The notes under the pieces were generated by a model. It had not been told where the DNA came from. It did no database searches and saw only the letters and a program-made list of their open reading frames with translations. A stretch of DNA of 5,186 nt from Bacillota bacterium (GTDB taxonomy: Bacteria; Bacillota; Sulfobacillia; JAJZYS01; JAJYTV01): the NCBI GenBank assembly GCA_021786135.1, contig JAJYNV010000454.1:1-5186 (forward strand), given 5' to 3'. Below, in pieces: positions 1 through 5,186 of the stretch. The first letter of the stretch is position 1, and each line of letters begins with the position of its first letter. The position numbers were made by a program, and so were the translations under genes.

Positions 1-46
1 TCTGTCTGGCTGCCTACGTATCACTCAATCTGAGTCTGTCTGTCTC

Positions 47-1008
47 GGAAAGCCCGAACGTCAACAATCCAAGAACCCATTCGCCACGACGCTCCAGGGA
101 ACGTTACGCATGGAATCGTAGCGTTGGAACCAGACGAGATAATTCGGCAGGTACTTGGTGCTGACGCCGTTGAACGGGCGCAGCCACTGCTTTAGGCGAC
201 TGTGGTACGCGTTCACGTTGTTCAGATGATAGATGCCGTGCTTGTGCACGCCACGCCTCGCGTTCAGGATCTGAAGCGGGATGTTGTTCGCCCGTGTAAA
301 CGCCCCGTACGCCGAGGCTGCATCGATACAGAGTATGCAGTTCTGCAGGTAGCCGTTCAGTGCCCCCTGTAGCTGCTTTGCGGCGACATGTCCGAACCCG
401 GTGACTTCGGACACAGTGCCCTCCTGCCTGTCGCGTGCGACCAAGACACAGACCTGGTAGTGGCTGATTCCTCGCAGTGCCGCCTTGCCGCCCGAATACC
501 GTGCAGCTCGGGTAAGGTGCCGGGACCCCTTCTGCGAGTAGAGGAAGAAGGTCTCGTCGGCTTCCACGATTCCAGTCAGAGTTGGCTTGGGCAGTTGCCG
601 GAGCTCGGTAAGAATCTTGTGCCGCCAGTAGAAGGCAGGCCTAGAACGCTGATACCGACCACCTGCGCTGAGCGTCTGATGGACATCCCTTGGCTCATGC
701 ACCAGGCGTACTTCAACCAGGCACTCGTGCTGTAGTGGGTCCCCGCCATTGGGGATGCGGGTGCGTCGTTGAAGGTCTTCCGGCAGCTCACGCACCGGTA
801 CCGCCACCGGTCCTTGTACTTGCCATGACGATGGACATGTGTTGACCCGCAGCGTGGACAGGCGAAGCGCTTCTCCCTGAAATCAACAACTGCCTGCGGA
901 CTGACCTTCGGCTGAAGCAGCCGCACCAACTGGTTGTAGAGGAACTCGTGGTCGCTGGCGGGGAGCCGCGTGAGCGTCTGAGCCATTGTTACGGCGGTAG
1001 GGCTTGCC
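47..1008 (-). mobile_element. Degenerate IS1595-family insertion sequence, ends approximate
   Basis: The element is defined by its single transposase gene, which fills almost all of it. I looked for terminal inverted repeats. The best candidate pairs 47-62 (GGAAAGCCCGAACGTC) with the reverse complement of 993-1008 (GGCAAGCCCTACCGCC), 12 matches in 16. The left copy overlaps the transposase stop codon. IS1595 elements usually make 8-bp target duplications, but the flanks 39-46 and 1009-1016 do not match, so these ends may be wrong, or the left end may lie before the window. The stretch 1-46 otherwise holds only a short TCTG-rich repeat (1-8 and 35-46). A size near 1 kb fits the family. The family is sure; the boundaries are a guess. 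Confidence 0.35.
61..986 (-). pseudogene. IS1595-family (ISXO2-like DDE) transposase, frameshifted
   Basis: This transposase would catalyse cut and strand transfer of its own insertion sequence. Read from ATG at 986, the N-terminal part (114 residues) carries a zinc ribbon with Cys43/Cys46 and Cys65/Cys68 (CPRC...CVSC), then a helix-turn-helix-like stretch ending in VVGISV. The frame is then lost. The rest (190 residues, from Phe at 633) begins FYWRHKIL and has the ISXO2-like catalytic domain: Asp in VEADET (about 143), Asp in CIDAASAY (about 221), and NVNAYHSRLKQWL with Asn near 258 and Lys near 265, consistent with the DDN...K pattern of this family. It ends with the usual STKYLPNYLVW. Joining the frames gives about 307 residues, a normal length. 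Eleven bases (634-644) separate the two halves where 9 or 12 are needed, and there is no slippery heptamer, so I call it a disabling indel. ATG at 986 was preferred to an ATG at 1043 because the 19 extra residues look non-coding; no clear ribosome-binding site supports it. Confidence 0.88.
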
Positions 1009-1047
1009 ACAGGTTGCCACCAACTTCTCCAGATCCCACACACTGTT

Positions 1048-1073
1048 TAAAACTGAGCGTAAAAATAAAACTG
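1048..1073. repeat. Direct repeat TAAAACTG x2
   Basis: TAAAACTG occurs at 1048-1055 and again at 1066-1073, 18 bp apart start to start, in the AT-rich stretch just upstream of the putative -35 box of the MFS gene. It could be an activator or second repressor site, or chance in an AT-rich patch. Nothing else supports a function. Confidence 0.3.
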
Positions 1074-1102
1074 TTGCCTTAAAGTGATAGTCACTGTATT
1101 AA
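1074..1102 (+). promoter_or_regulatory. Putative sigma-70-type promoter of the MFS gene
   Basis: TTGCCT (1074-1079) and TATTAA (1097-1102) each match the sigma-70/sigma-A consensus at four of six positions and are exactly 17 bp apart. This is the only AT-rich stretch before the MFS gene. Transcription would begin near 1109, leaving a leader of about 49 nt before the start at 1158. TATTAATA (1097-1104) is itself palindromic, so the -10 could also serve the opposite strand. This is inferred from sequence only. Confidence 0.5.
1083..1095. promoter_or_regulatory. Candidate TetR-type operator, AGTGA-TAG-TCACT
   Basis: A perfect inverted repeat with 5-bp arms (AGTGA, 1083-1087; TCACT, 1091-1095) and a 3-bp centre lies entirely within the 17-bp spacer of the putative promoter. 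A repressor bound there would block RNA polymerase. TetR-family proteins bind short palindromes as dimers, and a TetR gene follows the MFS gene on the same strand, so the inferred ligand of the site is that protein. A second, weaker inverted repeat (CACT 1092-1095, AGTG 1104-1107) overlaps it. No second copy was seen before the TetR gene. Confidence 0.45.
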
Positions 1103-1141
1103 TAGTGCGACAGCAACATATGCGGTCAAGCCGGACGGGAT

Positions 1142-1149
1142 GGGAGGAG
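1142..1149 (+). promoter_or_regulatory. Shine-Dalgarno site setting the MFS start
   Basis: GGGAGGAG ends 8 nt before ATG 1158. An in-frame ATG at 1140 lies upstream of this site and has no comparable motif before it, so 1158 is the better start. Confidence 0.8.
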
Positions 1150-1157
1150 AGCGCAGC

Positions 1158-2681
1158 ATGACCTCGCGCGACACACGTCGCTGGTGGGCGCTTGGCGCGA
1201 TCAGCCTCGCGGTCCTTGCGATCACCCTCGATGTGACAGTCCTGAGCCTTGCTCTGCCGACGCTCGCGGGCGTCTTCAAGGCGTCGGAGTCGCAGCTCCA
1301 GTGGTTCGTGACGGCGTATACCCTGGCGCTCGTCGCAGGCATGCTGCCGGCGGGCCTCTTGGGTGACCGCTTTGGCCAGAAGGCCTTGATGGTGGCGGCG
1401 CTGCTGCTCTTCGCGGTCGGTTCGCTCGGTTGTGCCTACGCGCCCGATGCCGCCGTGTTCATCGCGGCCAGGATCGTCGTCGCCCTGGCTGGCGCCGCCG
1501 CCATCGTGGTCGCGCTCTCGGTCCTGACACTGCTCTTCAACGAGGAGGAGCGGCCAAGGGCCGTGGGTATCTGGGGTGCGGCGAACTTTGTCGGACTGCC
1601 GCTGGGTCCGATCATCGGCGGCTGGATTCTCTCCCATGCATGGTGGGGCTGGATCTTCCTCATGAACGTGCCAGTGGCGATCCTGGCCGTGCTCGCCGTG
1701 CTCTGGCTCGTGCCCAGGTCCAAGCCGGGACCGAGGCAGGGCTTCGACCTCTTCGGCCTCCTGCTCGCGAGCGCAGGGCTCGTCGCCATGATGTATGGCG
1801 TGATCAAGGCGGGAACGAGCGGCTGGGGCAGCGCGGACGCCTTGGTGCCGGTCGGCGTGGGCGTCGTTCTGCTGGCGCTGTTCGCCCTCTGGGAGGGCCA
1901 TGTCACCCGCCGACCCGATGGCCAGCCCCTGGTCGATCTGAGTCTCTTCCAATCGCGTAGCTTCACCTGGGGTGTCATCCTCACCGCGCTCGGCACGCTA
2001 GGCCTCTTCGGCGTCCTCTTCGGCCTGCCGCAGTTTCTCCAGGCGATCGAGGGCATCGGGCCCGAAGCGACCGGTGTGCGGCTCCTGCCCGTCATCGTCG
2101 GCATGATCCTGGGCGCCGTGCCGGCCGACCGGGTTGCGGCGAAGATCGGCGCGCGGTTCACGGTAGCCGCGGGATTCGCCGTGGTGGTGCTCGGCTCCGC
2201 CCTGGGCGGCGCCATGACAGTCAGCAGCGGCCAGAGCTACATCGCGGTCTGGACCTTCATCGTGGGAATCGGCGCCGGCCTCGGCTTCGCCACCGCTGCC
2301 TCGGCCGCCCTCGTCGAGATCCCCCAGGAGCGGAGCGGCGTCGGCTCCGCCCTCCTGCAGGCGGTGGTCAAGCTCGGCCCCGCCTTCGGCTCCTCCCTGC
2401 TCGGCAGCGTCATGAATGCGGCCTACCAAGGGCAGGTGGACGTATCCGGCCTGCCTGCGGCCGCCGCCACCGTGGTGAAGGCCAGCGTCTTCGGCGGCAT
2501 CGCTGTGGCCCGCGAGGTGGGCTCGAACGCCCTGCTCCTGTCTATCGAAAAGGCCTTCGTCGCAGGTATGGACCAGGCGATGCTGGCCACGGCCGGCATC
2601 GCGGCGGCGGCCGTGATACTGGCACTCGTGTTCCTGCCCGCGCGCAGGCAGCGCGCGGCGGCCATGGAGCAGGCGAAGTAG
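1158..2681 (+). CDS. MFS transporter, DHA2 (14-helix) drug:H+ antiporter
   Basis: An inner-membrane major facilitator protein of the EmrB/QacA group, which exports toxic compounds, often lipophilic cations, dyes or antibiotics, in exchange for protons. It is 507 residues long, usual for this group. Family motifs are clear: LDVTVLSLALPTL in helix 1 (24-36, with membrane Asp25), motif A GLLGDRFGQKA (67-77) in the loop after helix 2, and antiporter motif C GLPLGPIIGG (146-155) in helix 5, followed by FLMNVPVA (167-174). Hydrophobic segments continue to about residue 494, compatible with 14 helices. A long loop near 420-455 before the last helices is typical of DHA2 proteins. The start is set by the ribosome-binding site at 1142-1149. 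A TetR gene follows after 96 nt, and a palindrome lies in the promoter, so substrate-induced derepression is likely. The exact substrate cannot be read from sequence. Confidence 0.93.
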   Translation: MTSRDTRRWWALGAISLAVLAITLDVTVLSLALPTLAGVFKASESQLQWFVTAYTLALVAGMLPAGLLGDRFGQKALMVAALLLFAVGSLGCAYAPDAAVFIAARIVVALAGAAAIVVALSVLTLLFNEEERPRAVGIWGAANFVGLPLGPIIGGWILSHAWWGWIFLMNVPVAILAVLAVLWLVPRSKPGPRQGFDLFGLLLASAGLVAMMYGVIKAGTSGWGSADALVPVGVGVVLLALFALWEGHVTRRPDGQPLVDLSLFQSRSFTWGVILTALGTLGLFGVLFGLPQFLQAIEGIGPEATGVRLLPVIVGMILGAVPADRVAAKIGARFTVAAGFAVVVLGSALGGAMTVSSGQSYIAVWTFIVGIGAGLGFATAASAALVEIPQERSGVGSALLQAVVKLGPAFGSSLLGSVMNAAYQGQVDVSGLPAAAATVVKASVFGGIAVAREVGSNALLLSIEKAFVAGMDQAMLATAGIAAAAVILALVFLPARRQRAAAMEQAK

Positions 2682-2760
2682 CGGAAGCGGCGGCCCTCGC
2701 TGCGAGCCCGGCGACGTGCCGCCGCGACGTCAACGCGGTATGCTTTGGGCAGAAGCCTAC

Positions 2761-2768
2761 GGAGGAGG
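2761..2768 (+). promoter_or_regulatory. Shine-Dalgarno site setting the TetR start
   Basis: GGAGGAGG ends 9 nt before GTG 2778. A longer reading from TTG 2745 would place this site inside the coding region and add an arginine-rich tail, so GTG 2778 is preferred. The preceding gap (2682-2760) has a TATGCT box at 2739-2744 but no matching -35, so co-transcription with the MFS gene is more likely. Confidence 0.75.
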
Positions 2769-2777
2769 ACGAGGGCG

Positions 2778-3383
2778 GTGGCCCGGACGCAAGAGGGCGA
2801 ACGCCTCGGCCTGCGCGAGCGCAAGAAGGCCAGGACGCGCCAGTTGATCCAGTCCCATGCCCTGCGCCTCTTCCGCGAGCAGGGCTACAAGGAGACATCG
2901 GTGGAAGAGATCGCCGAGGCGGCCGAGGTGTCGCCCTCGACGGTCTTCCATTACTTCCCGACCAAGGCGGACCTCGTGATCTACGACGCCATGGACGAGC
3001 AGCTTGCGGAGGCGTTCCACGCAGTGCCGGCTGAGGTCGGCCTCCTCGAGGCTGTGCGGCAGGCGATGTGGCAGACGTTCGGGTCTGCCCCCCAGGGTGA
3101 CGTCGATATCCAGCTCGAGCGCGAGCGGCTGATGCGCACGGTGCCCGAACTGCGAGCGGCCATGCTCGAGGAGTTCACGCGCACGATGCACGTGTTCTCT
3201 GAGCTCCTGGCGGAGCGTTCCGGCCGGCCGGCGAACGACGAGAAGCTCGAGGCCCTTTCGGGTGCCGTGATCGGCATCGGGCTCGCCGCCTGGCTCGGAG
3301 GCGATGGCGAAGGCATGACGCAATCCTTCCTCGAGCGCATCGACCGGGGAATGGCTTGGCTCCTGTCCGGCTTCGACCTTTAG
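2778..3383 (+). CDS. TetR/AcrR-family transcriptional repressor
   Basis: A cytoplasmic dimeric DNA-binding repressor, most likely of the adjacent efflux gene and perhaps of its own transcript. It is 201 residues long, normal for the family. The N-terminal domain is textbook TetR: LRERKKARTRQ leads into helix 1, then LFREQGY (31-37), and the helix-turn-helix SVEEIAEAAEVSPSTVFHYF (41-60) followed by PTKADLV. The C-terminal ligand-binding part (about 75-201) is helical and poorly conserved; the general look resembles the TetR group with acyl-CoA-like or MftR-like C-terminal domains, but I cannot assign the ligand. The GTG start follows a strong ribosome-binding site. It lies downstream of the gene it probably controls on the same strand, so repression and autoregulation could share one operator at 1083-1095. 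The family is certain; the target is inferred from context. Confidence 0.93.
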   Translation: MARTQEGERLGLRERKKARTRQLIQSHALRLFREQGYKETSVEEIAEAAEVSPSTVFHYFPTKADLVIYDAMDEQLAEAFHAVPAEVGLLEAVRQAMWQTFGSAPQGDVDIQLERERLMRTVPELRAAMLEEFTRTMHVFSELLAERSGRPANDEKLEALSGAVIGIGLAAWLGGDGEGMTQSFLERIDRGMAWLLSGFDL

Positions 3384-3396
3384 CAGCAGATCATTC

Positions 3397-3432
3397 AGGG
3401 CCGCTCGAGCCTCGAGTGGTCCGGGCGGCCCT
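3397..3432 (+). terminator. Hairpin after the TetR gene, possible terminator
   Basis: AGGGCCGC (3397-3404) pairs perfectly with GCGGCCCT (3425-3432); one wobble and two more pairs extend the stem to 11 bp (3397-3407 with 3422-3432). The loop is 14 nt and includes a second CTCGAG copy. It starts 13 nt after the TetR stop. There is no T-run behind it, so it is not a classic intrinsic terminator, but it may end the efflux transcript or protect its 3' end. Confidence 0.4.
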
Positions 3433-3457
3433 CAGCATGGTCTGGACTTCTGCCCCA

Positions 3458-3591
3458 TGCGGCGGAAGGCACTTTGTGGCAATGTGGGCGTAAGAGCGGT
3501 GCGATGCACCGAAGACTTCAACCCATCCCGGCAAAGGGGTGCCCAAACCCACGGACGTCAGCCTTGCAAGGCGGCAGGTGCCTCCGCTGCG
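3458..3591 (+). other. Candidate structured leader RNA over the YitT start
   Basis: The 5' and 3' edges can pair in a long closing stem: 3458-3465 with 3584-3591, bulged A3466, then 3467-3474 with 3576-3583 (16 pairs, 3 of them G-U). Inside, local helices fit without conflict: GTGGG 3484-3488 with CCCAC 3548-3552; hairpin CGGTGC-GAT-GCACCG (3497-3511); hairpin CATCCC-GGCAAA-GGGGTG (3524-3541); and the palindrome GCCTTGCAAGGC (3561-3572). The closing stem holds GTG 3578, the likely YitT start, and the last hairpin holds the AAGG that could serve as its ribosome-binding site. A translation-controlling leader is therefore possible. I compared it from memory with the main riboswitch classes and recognise none. 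In GC-rich DNA such stems can arise by chance, so confidence is limited. Confidence 0.3.
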
Positions 3592-4183
3592 CTTCTGGAT
3601 CTCTTCCTTTTGCCTCGCGGGCGAACTGCGCTTTCTCGAGAAGGCGTCCGCTATCAGCTCGGGTGGCGCTTCCGGCGTCTCGCTGGCCCTTTACCACTGG
3701 ACCGGATTGCCGCTCGGCTTCTGGACCTTCGTCGTGAAGATCCTGATCCTCGTGCTGGTCTGGCGTGTGCTAGGCAGGCGCCAGCTCCTCTGGACCGTCG
3801 TCTCGGCGACGCTCGGCTCCCTCCTCATCTTTCTCGCCGAGCTGGTGCCGTTCCATCCCCTGCCGCTCTATCTGGCCTTTCCGATGATCCTGCTCTTCTC
3901 CTACCTGCCCTCGGCCCTGCTGCTCTCCTGCGGCTACTCCTCGGGCGGCTTCTCCTCGATCGCGCTCATCCTCGAAAAGAGGGGCGTTCCGACGGCGGCC
4001 ACGTTCTCCGCGCTCAACGCCCTGTCGCTCGTGCTGATGTTCCTTGCCTACGGCAAGGTGTCAGGCATCCTCTCGCTCGCGGCCATGCTCTTCGCCGGCG
4101 CGTCGAACTGGATCTGGCTGACGCTCTTCCGCAAATATCTCCGCCACTTCCCGCCAGCGCCCGCCAGGGGCGCGACGGCTTGA
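3578..4183 (+). CDS. YitT-family integral membrane protein (short form)
   Basis: A polytopic membrane protein of the YitT/YczE type, whose molecular function is not established. The family signature is seen twice, reflecting its internal duplication: AISSGGASGVSLAL (25-38, after helix 1) and GYSSGGFSSIALILEKRG (119-136). Hydrophobic stretches lie near 5-20, 32-62, 70-90, 96-118 and 143-180, about five to six helices. At 201 residues it matches short members and lacks the C-terminal DUF2179 domain of longer ones. Helix 1 is odd, carrying Glu16 and Arg18. I chose GTG 3578 because AAGG (3568-3571) lies 6 nt upstream and the N-terminus then begins just before helix 1. An in-frame GTG at 3539 would add 13 residues but has its purine run directly against the start codon. 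The start lies inside a potential RNA stem (3458-3591). It converges with the next gene, 5 nt apart. Confidence 0.75.
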   Translation: MPPLRFWISSFCLAGELRFLEKASAISSGGASGVSLALYHWTGLPLGFWTFVVKILILVLVWRVLGRRQLLWTVVSATLGSLLIFLAELVPFHPLPLYLAFPMILLFSYLPSALLLSCGYSSGGFSSIALILEKRGVPTAATFSALNALSLVLMFLAYGKVSGILSLAAMLFAGASNWIWLTLFRKYLRHFPPAPARGATA

Positions 4184-4188
4184 GGTAC

Positions 4189-4214
4189 TCAGGGGCGGGA
4201 CGAAGCGCCCCTGA
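4189..4214. terminator. Hairpin at convergent gene ends, possible bidirectional terminator
   Basis: TCAGGGGCG (4189-4197) and CGCCCCTGA (4206-4214) form a perfect 9-bp inverted repeat with an 8-nt loop, 6 nt after the YitT stop. The left arm includes the stop codon of the minus-strand gene. On the plus strand a TTTT run follows at 4226-4229, 12 nt beyond the stem; on the minus strand there is no T-run. Position between converging genes supports a terminator role, mainly for the plus strand. Confidence 0.5.
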
Positions 4215-4872
4215 CGTCTGATCTCTTTTGAACCTGATAGGCCCGCACGACGAGCGCCAGGAGGCCCGCTGCAAGCAGGACCGCCACCACTTCGTAGATG
4301 CCGAAGCTCGGCGTAAGAAGCAGCGTGCGGTCCGCCCACTCGTTCAGGGTCAGGAGAAGCACGGCGAGCACAGCGTAGAGCGCGAGGCGGTGCTGATCGC
4401 GCCCGAACCCCAGGCTGAGCGAGACGAGCACGGGCAGGAGGATGGATAGGAGCAGCATCGGCGCAAGGCGCCCTACGATGCTGAATGCGATGAGCTGGAT
4501 GTGGGCGGAGCTGATCGCGCCCGAAACGATGTTCGCAAGCGCGAAGCCGTAGCCAGCTGCGCTGGCGGGGCCGCGCGCGTCGATCGGCCCGGCGCGCCCT
4601 ACGATGAGAAGAGCGTTGAGCCCCACCGCCGGGATGCCGCCGAGAAGTCCGAGCAGGACGGCCTCGATCCCCTCTGGGGCGGTCGGCGCCGCATCGAGGC
4701 CGATCCAGAGCGTGAGGAGGTAGGTGAAGCCTAGGGCAGCCCCGGCGAGGACGAGGCCGAGGAGGGTGTCGCGGGGTTCATACGGGACGCCAAGGGCGCG
4801 CTGCACGAGCCAAGAGATGGCGAGGAGGAGAAGGAGGCCGAGCGGCAACTGGGCGGCGGTCAGGGGAAGCAA
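4189..4872 (-). CDS. Unrecognised seven-helix membrane protein
   Basis: I do not recognise the family. The 227-residue product is very hydrophobic, with about seven membrane segments near residues 7-27, 36-58, 68-92, 104-128, 131-152, 161-177 and 187-211, short loops and a charged tail. Polar points that may matter are NEWADRT before the last helix and YE at its start, because both recur in the neighbouring paralogue: over 43 aligned C-terminal residues about 24 are identical (56%). The start is TTG 4872, with GAGGGGG (4880-4886) 7 nt upstream; that site is partly buried in a perfect hairpin (4882-4904). There is no signal peptide other than the first helix, and no soluble or catalytic domain. 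Codon-like composition matches the YitT and MFS genes, so it looks resident. It may be a transporter-like or membrane-scaffold protein, but this is open. Confidence 0.75.
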   Translation of the reverse strand: MLPLTAAQLPLGLLLLLAISWLVQRALGVPYEPRDTLLGLVLAGAALGFTYLLTLWIGLDAAPTAPEGIEAVLLGLLGGIPAVGLNALLIVGRAGPIDARGPASAAGYGFALANIVSGAISSAHIQLIAFSIVGRLAPMLLLSILLPVLVSLSLGFGRDQHRLALYAVLAVLLLTLNEWADRTLLLTPSFGIYEVVAVLLAAGLLALVVRAYQVQKRSDVRGASSRP

Positions 4873-4881
4873 ACAGAGGCC

Positions 4882-4904
4882 CCCTCGCCACGAACTGGCG
4901 AGGG
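4882..4904 (-). promoter_or_regulatory. Perfect 9-bp hairpin overlapping the ribosome-binding site of the minus-strand gene
   Basis: CCCTCGCCA (4882-4890) and TGGCGAGGG (4896-4904) are exact reverse complements around a 5-nt loop. In the minus-strand RNA the 3' arm contains the first five bases of GAGGGGG, the purine run 7 nt before TTG 4872. The structure could hide the ribosome-binding site, or it could be the terminator of the upstream paralogue; no T-run follows, which slightly favours the first view. Confidence 0.45.
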
Positions 4905-5008
4905 AATTCTGGCCTCAACGGCCGTGTCCCTGCCGCGGCCACTCTGCTCGGCCCGCCATCCCTGCGCCGGGCATGGCCATGCAAGCCAAGACCGATGCCA
5001 GGAGGCGC

Positions 5009-5186
5009 TCAAAGAGATGCGTCCACCCTCGTCGCCGGTGGACTCCCGGAGGGACCGAAGGCACGCAGCACGAGGGCGAGCAGCCCCGTCGAGACGAGGA
5101 CCGCCAGGATCTCATAGACGATGAAGGCTACTCCAGGCAGGAGTGTCCCGTCGAGCCAGAAGTTGAAGGTGAGCAGGACGACGCCG
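5009..5186 (-). CDS. C-terminal end of a paralogous membrane protein, cut by the window end
   Basis: An open frame enters from the window edge (first full codon at 5185) and ends at TGA 5009-5011, giving 58 residues with no start inside the window. It reads VLLTFNFWLDGTLL, then FIVYEILAVLVSTGLLALVL, then RAF and a polar tail. This aligns without gaps to the end of the downstream minus-strand protein (LLTLNEWADRTLL, IYEVVAVLLAAGLLALVVRAY), about 24 of 43 identical. The conserved N-x-W-x-D-x-T-L-L and the YE pair are shared. The two genes are therefore tandem paralogues on one strand, 136 nt apart. The function is unknown, and the N-terminal part cannot be seen. The similarity makes this reading certain even without a start codon. 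Confidence 0.85.
   Translation of the reverse strand, partial: GVVLLTFNFWLDGTLLPGVAFIVYEILAVLVSTGLLALVLRAFGPSGSPPATRVDASL

Noticed and set aside
576..807. Programmed -1 frameshift in the transposase
   Set aside because: The direction is right for -1, but no X-XXY-YYZ slippery heptamer is present near 630-650, and this family is normally a single frame.
39..1016. Target-site duplication for the insertion sequence
   Set aside because: The 8-bp flanks of the best candidate ends do not match, and no other convincing flanking pair was found.
1047..1952. Long minus-strand open frame (301 residues) opposite the MFS gene
   Set aside because: The product is rich in Glu, His, Arg and Gln with no domain, and the plus-strand frame has all DHA2 motifs; it is a GC-driven shadow, as are other open frames antisense to the MFS and TetR genes.
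2745..2777. TTG 2745 as the TetR start
   Set aside because: It would place the strong GGAGGAGG site inside the gene; GTG 2778 is correctly spaced from it.
3480..3582. Known riboswitch (c-di-GMP, c-di-AMP, lysine, cobalamin, TPP, SAM, FMN)
   Set aside because: Fragments such as AGAGCGGTGCGATGC and CCAAACCCACGGACGTCAGC loosely recall lysine or ydaO-type motifs, but the conserved cores are not present in order.
3457..4221. Plus-strand open frame of 254 residues overlapping the YitT gene
   Set aside because: It is arginine-rich and without recognisable features, while the overlapping frame carries both YitT SSGG motifs and membrane helices. A possible 5' frameshift joining LFLLP here to SSGG was tested, but the spacing (about 19 residues instead of about 10) does not fit.
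4961..5008. Palindrome GCATGGCCATGC (4971-4982) and nested short inverted repeats after the partial gene
   Set aside because: No loop, T-run or promoter context supports a terminator or operator; likely chance in GC-rich DNA.
4915..5124. Short open frames on both strands between and over the tandem paralogues
   Set aside because: They overlap the paralogue's clear C-terminal frame or non-coding spacer, and their products are arginine/proline-rich without motifs.

Overview
The window is high-GC bacterial DNA, apart from an AT-rich patch at about 1042-1105. It has strong purine-rich ribosome-binding sites (GGAGGAG types) and uses GTG and TTG starts. The mix of a DHA2 efflux pump with a TetR regulator, a YitT-type membrane protein and an IS1595-family insertion sequence would fit a high-GC Firmicute or similar Gram-positive lineage. 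That assignment is a weak inference: nothing here is diagnostic of a taxon.

Layout. (1) Positions 61-986, minus strand: an IS1595-family transposase broken by one frameshift near 634-644, so probably a dead insertion sequence. Its ends are not convincingly located. (2) Positions 987-1157: an AT-rich intergenic region with a direct repeat, a plausible promoter (TTGCCT-17 bp-TATTAA) and a 13-bp palindrome lying exactly in the promoter spacer. (3) Positions 1158-2681, plus: a 14-helix MFS drug/proton antiporter of the DHA2 type. Positions 2778-3383, plus: a TetR-family repressor. The two probably form a locally regulated efflux unit with the palindrome as operator. (4) Positions 3384-3600: a hairpin after the TetR gene, then a foldable segment (3458-3591) closed by a 16-pair stem. 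Its 3' strand contains the best start codon of the next gene. (5) Positions 3578-4183, plus: a YitT-family integral membrane protein. (6) Positions 4189-4872, minus: an unrecognised seven-helix membrane protein convergent with the YitT gene; a 9-bp hairpin sits at the junction. (7) Positions 5009-5186, minus: the C-terminal end of a paralogue of that membrane protein, cut by the window end. The two are tandem copies.

How the parts work together. The MFS/TetR pair is a familiar inducible efflux module. The YitT protein and the tandem unknown membrane proteins have no visible functional link to it. I see no CRISPR array, tRNA, rRNA or phage genes. The two least explained items are the structured segment over the YitT start and the tandem pair of unknown membrane proteins, the downstream one having a hairpin over its ribosome-binding site.
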